A stretch of DNA of 45,407 nt from Streptomyces longispororuber (GTDB taxonomy: Bacteria; Actinomycetota; Actinomycetes; Streptomycetales; Streptomycetaceae). Numbering within the stretch: the first letter of the stretch is position 1; each line of letters begins with the position of its first letter. The stretch spans positions 1 through 45,407 of the forward strand of contig NZ_JAMOLN010000062.1 of NCBI RefSeq assembly GCF_024448165.1. The letters are read 5' to 3'. Below, piece by piece: positions 42,493-45,407 of this stretch. The notes under the pieces were generated by a model. That model saw nothing but the letters and a program-made list of their open reading frames with translations. It was not told the DNA's origin and searched no databases. The position numbers and the translations under genes are program-made.

Positions 42493-42912
42493 CTACTTCA
42501 GCCGCAGCTCCTTCCAGGTCTTCGGGCCGACGATCCCGTCGTACGGCTTGACGTGGTACTTCTTCTGGAACCAGAGCACGGCGGCCTTGGTCCGCGACCC
42601 GAACCGGCCGTCGACCTTGAGGGTGCCGGGCGCGGAGGTCGTCTGGTTGAGCAGTGCCTGGACCTCCTTGACGGCCCTGCCGTTGTTGCCGCTGCCGATC
42701 GTCGCGCTGCCGTTGTAGTAGCCGCAGCGGAAGCCGACGCCGTTGTAGTAGGTGCACACCTTGTCGGCTGCCGCGTGCACGGTGCCGCGGGCGGCGGCCG
42801 GCGCGGCGGTGTCCGCGGTGGCGACCCCGGCCGCCGCGCCGCCGAGCAGCGTGAGCGAGGCGAGGCCGACGCCGAGCAGCCGGCGCGGAGTGGTGGCGAT
42901 GGTCCTGGTCAT
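42493..42912 (-). CDS. Secreted peptidoglycan-binding protein
   Basis: 139 aa. Signal peptide MTRTIATTPRRLLGVGLASL... with cleavage near ATADTAA. The mature protein has a Cys pair (C53, C63) in VCTYYNGVGFRCGYYNG and a PG_binding_1 domain (about 78-137: GRAVKEVQALLNQ, VDGRFGSRTKAAVLWFQKKY, DGIVGPKTWKEL). There is no catalytic domain, so it is a pure binder. ATG at 42912 has GGGGAG 7 bases upstream. It is divergent from a membrane HTH protein with a homologous C-terminal domain. Confidence 0.88.
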   Translation of the reverse strand: MTRTIATTPRRLLGVGLASLTLLGGAAAGVATADTAAPAAARGTVHAAADKVCTYYNGVGFRCGYYNGSATIGSGNNGRAVKEVQALLNQTTSAPGTLKVDGRFGSRTKAAVLWFQKKYHVKPYDGIVGPKTWKELRLK

Positions 42913-43011
42913 GGGCAACTCCCCGTGATGAGTGGTCGGTTGTCGAACACCACCGACGGTGCCGGGAGCGGCCGGGGCACGGCCAGAGATGTCGCGATTC
43001 TGCTGCAGGCG

Positions 43012-43071
43012 CGGGACGTCCCAACCGCTGACCTGCACGGACGCCCGGCGGGACGGGACAGCGGCGGGACG
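43012..43071. promoter_or_regulatory. Three CGGGACG repeats in a divergent promoter region
   Basis: CGGGACG occurs at 43012-43018, 43049-43055 and 43065-43071; the first lies within the palindrome GGGACGTCCC (43013-43022). They sit between the secreted binder (minus) and the HTH genes (plus), so they could be binding sites for those HTH proteins. Confidence 0.35.
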
Positions 43072-43148
43072 CCGTACGCGGCCGGGGAACTGAAGTACCG
43101 GTGCGCGGCATCTTTACCGGGTGTGACGAACAGACATGGAGGGGGAAC

Positions 43149-43928
43149 ATGTCTCGTTGGAAGCAGCTGCCCGCCTCGATGGAACCGAGGCAGCGTCAAC
43201 TCACCGTCCAGCTCCGCCGGTTCAAGGACCGCAGCGGACTCACCCTGCGCGCGGTCGCGGCCCGCACCGGATACAGCCGCTCGTCCTGGGACCGCTATCT
43301 CAACGGCAGGGCGCTGCCGCCCCGCCAGGCCGTCGAGGCGTTCGCCCGCGCCTGCGACGGCGATCCCGTACGGCTGCTCGCGCTGCACGAAGTGGCGGCG
43401 GAGCGGGGCGGGGGCGCCGGTGCGCTTCCCGAGGCGCCGACCGATGCGCTTCCCGGGGCCGGCCCTGACGCGGCCCCCGAGGCGGCGGACGCCGGGCCGG
43501 TCCGGGGGCTTCGCCGCCCGGGCCTCGTCGTCGGGGCGGCGGTCATCGCGGCCGTCGTCGTGGCCGCTCTCGCGCTCGCCCTCGTCCTCGTGCGCCCCTG
43601 GGGCGACGGCGGCGAAAGGGCCGCGGCACCGAAGGAGTTCGTGTTCAAGGCAGGGGTCGACCACCCCTGCAAGGTGCACCGCGCCGGCGACGGACTCCTC
43701 TACGCGGGATACAGCAGGACCCGCACCGGCCTGATCGGCCCGCAGTCCGCGCAGTGGCCCGTCGTCGAGGCCCAGTGCCTGCTCCGCCACCGCGGCCTCG
43801 CGCCCGGCATCGCCGACGGCTTCTTCGGGCCCCGCACCGGACGCGCCGTGCAACGGCTCCAGAAGCGGGCCCACCTCGTCGTCGACGGGATCGTGGGCGA
43901 GGACACCTGGAAGGCGCTGCGCACATGA
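43149..43928 (+). CDS. Membrane-anchored HTH protein with peptidoglycan-binding ectodomain
   Basis: 259 aa. An XRE-like HTH is at about 22-75 (LTLRAVAARTGYSRSSWDRY, LNGRALPPRQAVEAF). A Pro/Ala/Asp linker, one membrane helix (about 126-148) and an extracytoplasmic part follow, with Cys174/Cys210 and a PG_binding_1 domain (about 203-257: ADGFFGPRTGRAVQRLQ, VDGIVGEDTWKAL). Topology suggests a one-component sensor that reads the cell wall and binds DNA. GGAGGGGGAAC precedes the ATG. Its stop overlaps the next start (ATGA). The target genes are unknown. Confidence 0.85.
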   Translation: MSRWKQLPASMEPRQRQLTVQLRRFKDRSGLTLRAVAARTGYSRSSWDRYLNGRALPPRQAVEAFARACDGDPVRLLALHEVAAERGGGAGALPEAPTDALPGAGPDAAPEAADAGPVRGLRRPGLVVGAAVIAAVVVAALALALVLVRPWGDGGERAAAPKEFVFKAGVDHPCKVHRAGDGLLYAGYSRTRTGLIGPQSAQWPVVEAQCLLRHRGLAPGIADGFFGPRTGRAVQRLQKRAHLVVDGIVGEDTWKALRT

Positions 43929-44740
43929 CGGCGGTGGAGTGCGACCGGCTGGTGGAGACGCTGCGCGCGGCCCGCAGCAGGTCGGGCCTCAGCCTCGCCG
44001 CCCTGGCCGCCAAGACCCCGTACAGCAAGTCGTCCTGGGAGCGCTATCTCAACGGCAAGGCCCTGCCGCCGCGGCAGGCCGTCGAGGAGCTCTGCGCACT
44101 CGCCGGTCAGCGGCCCGAACGGGCGCTCGCGCTCTGGGAGTTGGCGGACGGCGCGTGGAGCGGGCGGGCCGCGGCGGCGGAGCCGGTGGCGGTACCGGTC
44201 GCGGAGCCGGTGCCGGTGGTCGTGGACGTGGCGGGGCCGGGGCGGTGGGGGAGGCGGCCGGTGATCGGCTTCGGGGTCCTCGCCGGCGTCCTCGTGCTCG
44301 CGGCGGTGGCCGCCGCCCTGCTGGTCACCGGCGACGACCACCCCCGCGGACCGGCCGCCGCCTCCGTCACCACCGCGGCCAAGGGCTGCCACGGCGCCGA
44401 CTGCACCGGCAAGGACCCGGAGGCGTACGGCTGCGGGGTCGACCCGGTGCCGACGACGCTGCGGCGCAGGGCCTTTCCCGGCGGCACCGTCGTCAAGCTC
44501 CGGCACGGCCCGGACTGCGCCGCCGTGTGGGCGCGGATCGATCTGGGGGAGGTGGGCGACCGGATCGAGGTCCGCGTCCCGGGGCGCCGGGCCCAACAGG
44601 CCTCCGTGGACGACGAGTTCGACGCGCGCGGCGCCCTGTCCACCCCCATGGCCGCCGTCACCCGGAGCGAACTCGACCGGGTGACGGCGTGCCTGGTGCG
44701 AGGCGGGAAGCGGTGGTGCTTCGGCGCGCCGGTCAGCTGA
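43925..44740 (+). CDS. Membrane-anchored HTH protein with DUF2690 ectodomain
   Basis: 271 aa. The N-terminal HTH (about 8-72) is strongly similar to that of the preceding gene (PYSKSSWERYLNGKALPPRQ). One membrane helix (about 113-135) is followed by a Cys-rich DUF2690 domain beginning KGCHGADCTGKDPEAYGCG (four Cys within 16 residues). DUF2690 function is unknown. Translation is coupled to the upstream gene by ATGA. The last 8 bases overlap the convergent glycosyltransferase gene. Confidence 0.85.
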   Translation: MTAVECDRLVETLRAARSRSGLSLAALAAKTPYSKSSWERYLNGKALPPRQAVEELCALAGQRPERALALWELADGAWSGRAAAAEPVAVPVAEPVPVVVDVAGPGRWGRRPVIGFGVLAGVLVLAAVAAALLVTGDDHPRGPAAASVTTAAKGCHGADCTGKDPEAYGCGVDPVPTTLRRRAFPGGTVVKLRHGPDCAAVWARIDLGEVGDRIEVRVPGRRAQQASVDDEFDARGALSTPMAAVTRSELDRVTACLVRGGKRWCFGAPVS

Positions 44741-45407
44741 CGTCGGACGGGTCCAGGCGGTACAGCGAGGACGACGATGACGACGAGGACGACGAGGACG
44801 ACGAGGAGCTGTCGTCGCTCTTGTTCGTGCTCTTGCTGTACTCGCTCTCCTTCACCGCCGTGCCGTGCTTCTTCACCCACGCGGTGACCGCGGAGCTGAC
44901 GTCGTTGCCGCCGCCCATGCCGCCGCCCATGCCGCTCTCGCCGACCTGGATGTAGTGCAGCCGGCCGCTCTTCACCAGCTTCTTGAGCTTCGCGACCGTC
45001 ATGCCCTGGTCGGAGCCGGTGAAGCCGTACATGGAGATGACGGGCTTCTTCGTGCTCAGGATGATCTGCGCGGCGGACTGCGAATTGGAGACCGCGAGCA
45101 GCCACTCGGCGCCGTCCTGGTGCTTCTCCAGGTACGCGATCAGGTCGCTGCTGACGTTGCCGCCCATGCCGCCGCCCATGCCGCCGCCACCGGGACCGCC
45201 GCCCGAGCCGCCGGGCATGCCGCCGCCGCTCTCCTGCGAGCCGCCCTGTTCGGAGCCGCCGGGCATCTCGCCACCGCCGGGCATCTGGCCGCCGGGCATC
45301 TCACCACCGCCGGGCATCTGGCCGCCGCCGGGGAAGCCACCCTCCCCGTTGCCGCCGGGCATCTCACCGCCACCAGGGAAGCCGCCTCCGCCCCCGTCAC
45401 CGTTGCC
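44733..45407 (-). CDS. GT39-type membrane glycosyltransferase, C-terminal part
   Basis: Partial: the frame is open to the window's right edge, so only the last 224 residues are seen. A Gly/Met/Pro-rich region with MPGG repeats (about the first 80 visible residues) leads to a folded domain (SDLIAYLEKHQDGAEWLLAV, GFTGSDQGMTVAKLKKLV) and a run of 15 Ser before SLYRLDPSDVS. This C-terminal domain is typical of Streptomyces ArnT/YkcB-like GT39 proteins, from memory; the catalytic membrane part lies outside the window. Confidence 0.75.
   Translation of the reverse strand, partial: GNGDGGGGGFPGGGEMPGGNGEGGFPGGGQMPGGGEMPGGQMPGGGEMPGGSEQGGSQESGGGMPGGSGGGPGGGGMGGGMGGNVSSDLIAYLEKHQDGAEWLLAVSNSQSAAQIILSTKKPVISMYGFTGSDQGMTVAKLKKLVKSGRLHYIQVGESGMGGGMGGGNDVSSAVTAWVKKHGTAVKESEYSKSTNKSDDSSSSSSSSSSSSSSSLYRLDPSDVS

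Noticed and set aside
43012..43071. CGGGACG repeats as a CRISPR or iteron array
   Set aside because: Only three 7-mers with irregular spacing and no cas or rep gene. Better viewed as possible regulator sites.
43939..44955. Plus-strand frame with a poly-Asp stretch downstream of the HTH genes
   Set aside because: It is a shadow of the DUF2690 gene and antisense to the glycosyltransferase. The acidic run is only the complement of the poly-Ser tract.

Overview
The window is a chromosomal segment of a Streptomyces or very close relative. GC content is very high, coding regions show strong third-position GC bias, start codons are often GTG or TTG, and overlaps of the ATGA type are common. It carries several Streptomyces hallmarks: adpA with its single TTA (bldA-dependent) codon beside orn, a CebR box between cebR and cebEFG, a DasR-type site before a GH20 hexosaminidase, and the desferrioxamine locus desEF-desABCD with iron boxes. 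From memory, the order matches the S. coelicolor SCO2798-SCO2768 neighbourhood in reverse. This is therefore mostly conserved core chromosome rather than a mobile island. I see no IS elements, prophage or CRISPR.

Layout. 1-4.8 kb: cello-oligosaccharide ABC importer (cebEFG, minus) and its LacI-type repressor cebR. 4.8-7.5 kb: tRNA-His, oligoribonuclease orn and the developmental master regulator adpA. 7.5-9.5 kb: a small membrane protein, a universal stress protein and a YaaH-like membrane protein. 9.6-13.6 kb: a glmS isozyme, a small conserved protein and a Tat-exported purple acid phosphatase. 13.8-16.5 kb: DUF4429/SHOCT protein and secreted beta-N-acetylhexosaminidase. 16.6-23.8 kb: desferrioxamine biosynthesis (desABCD) and ferric-siderophore uptake and reduction (desEF). 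23.9-30.4 kb: leucine/isovalerate catabolic operon (accD1-accA1-hmgL-fadE4) with a divergent TetR repressor (accR-like) and two operator copies. 30.5-34.6 kb: a second acyl-CoA dehydrogenase, a TesB thioesterase, a CDF metal transporter, a hairpin repeat and a phosphatase.

34.6-41.4 kb: a PucR-type regulator divergent from a Na+/solute symporter, a guanidinobutyrase/agmatinase, an AruI-like ThDP decarboxylase and a nitrilase-fold amidase. I interpret this as a guanidino-compound (arginine-derived) catabolic cluster. 41.5-45.4 kb: a secreted endonuclease I, a secreted peptidoglycan-binding protein, two translationally coupled membrane-anchored HTH proteins whose ectodomains are a peptidoglycan-binding fold and a DUF2690 fold, and the C-terminal end of a GT39-type glycosyltransferase.

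The least described parts are the divergent secreted/membrane-anchored peptidoglycan-binding HTH locus (42.5-44.7 kb) and the guanidino cluster. Much of the rest is well-studied biology, with some useful regulatory detail: paired AccR-like boxes over divergent promoters, several probably leaderless genes, and dispersed copies of a hairpin repeat, one of them inside a coding sequence.
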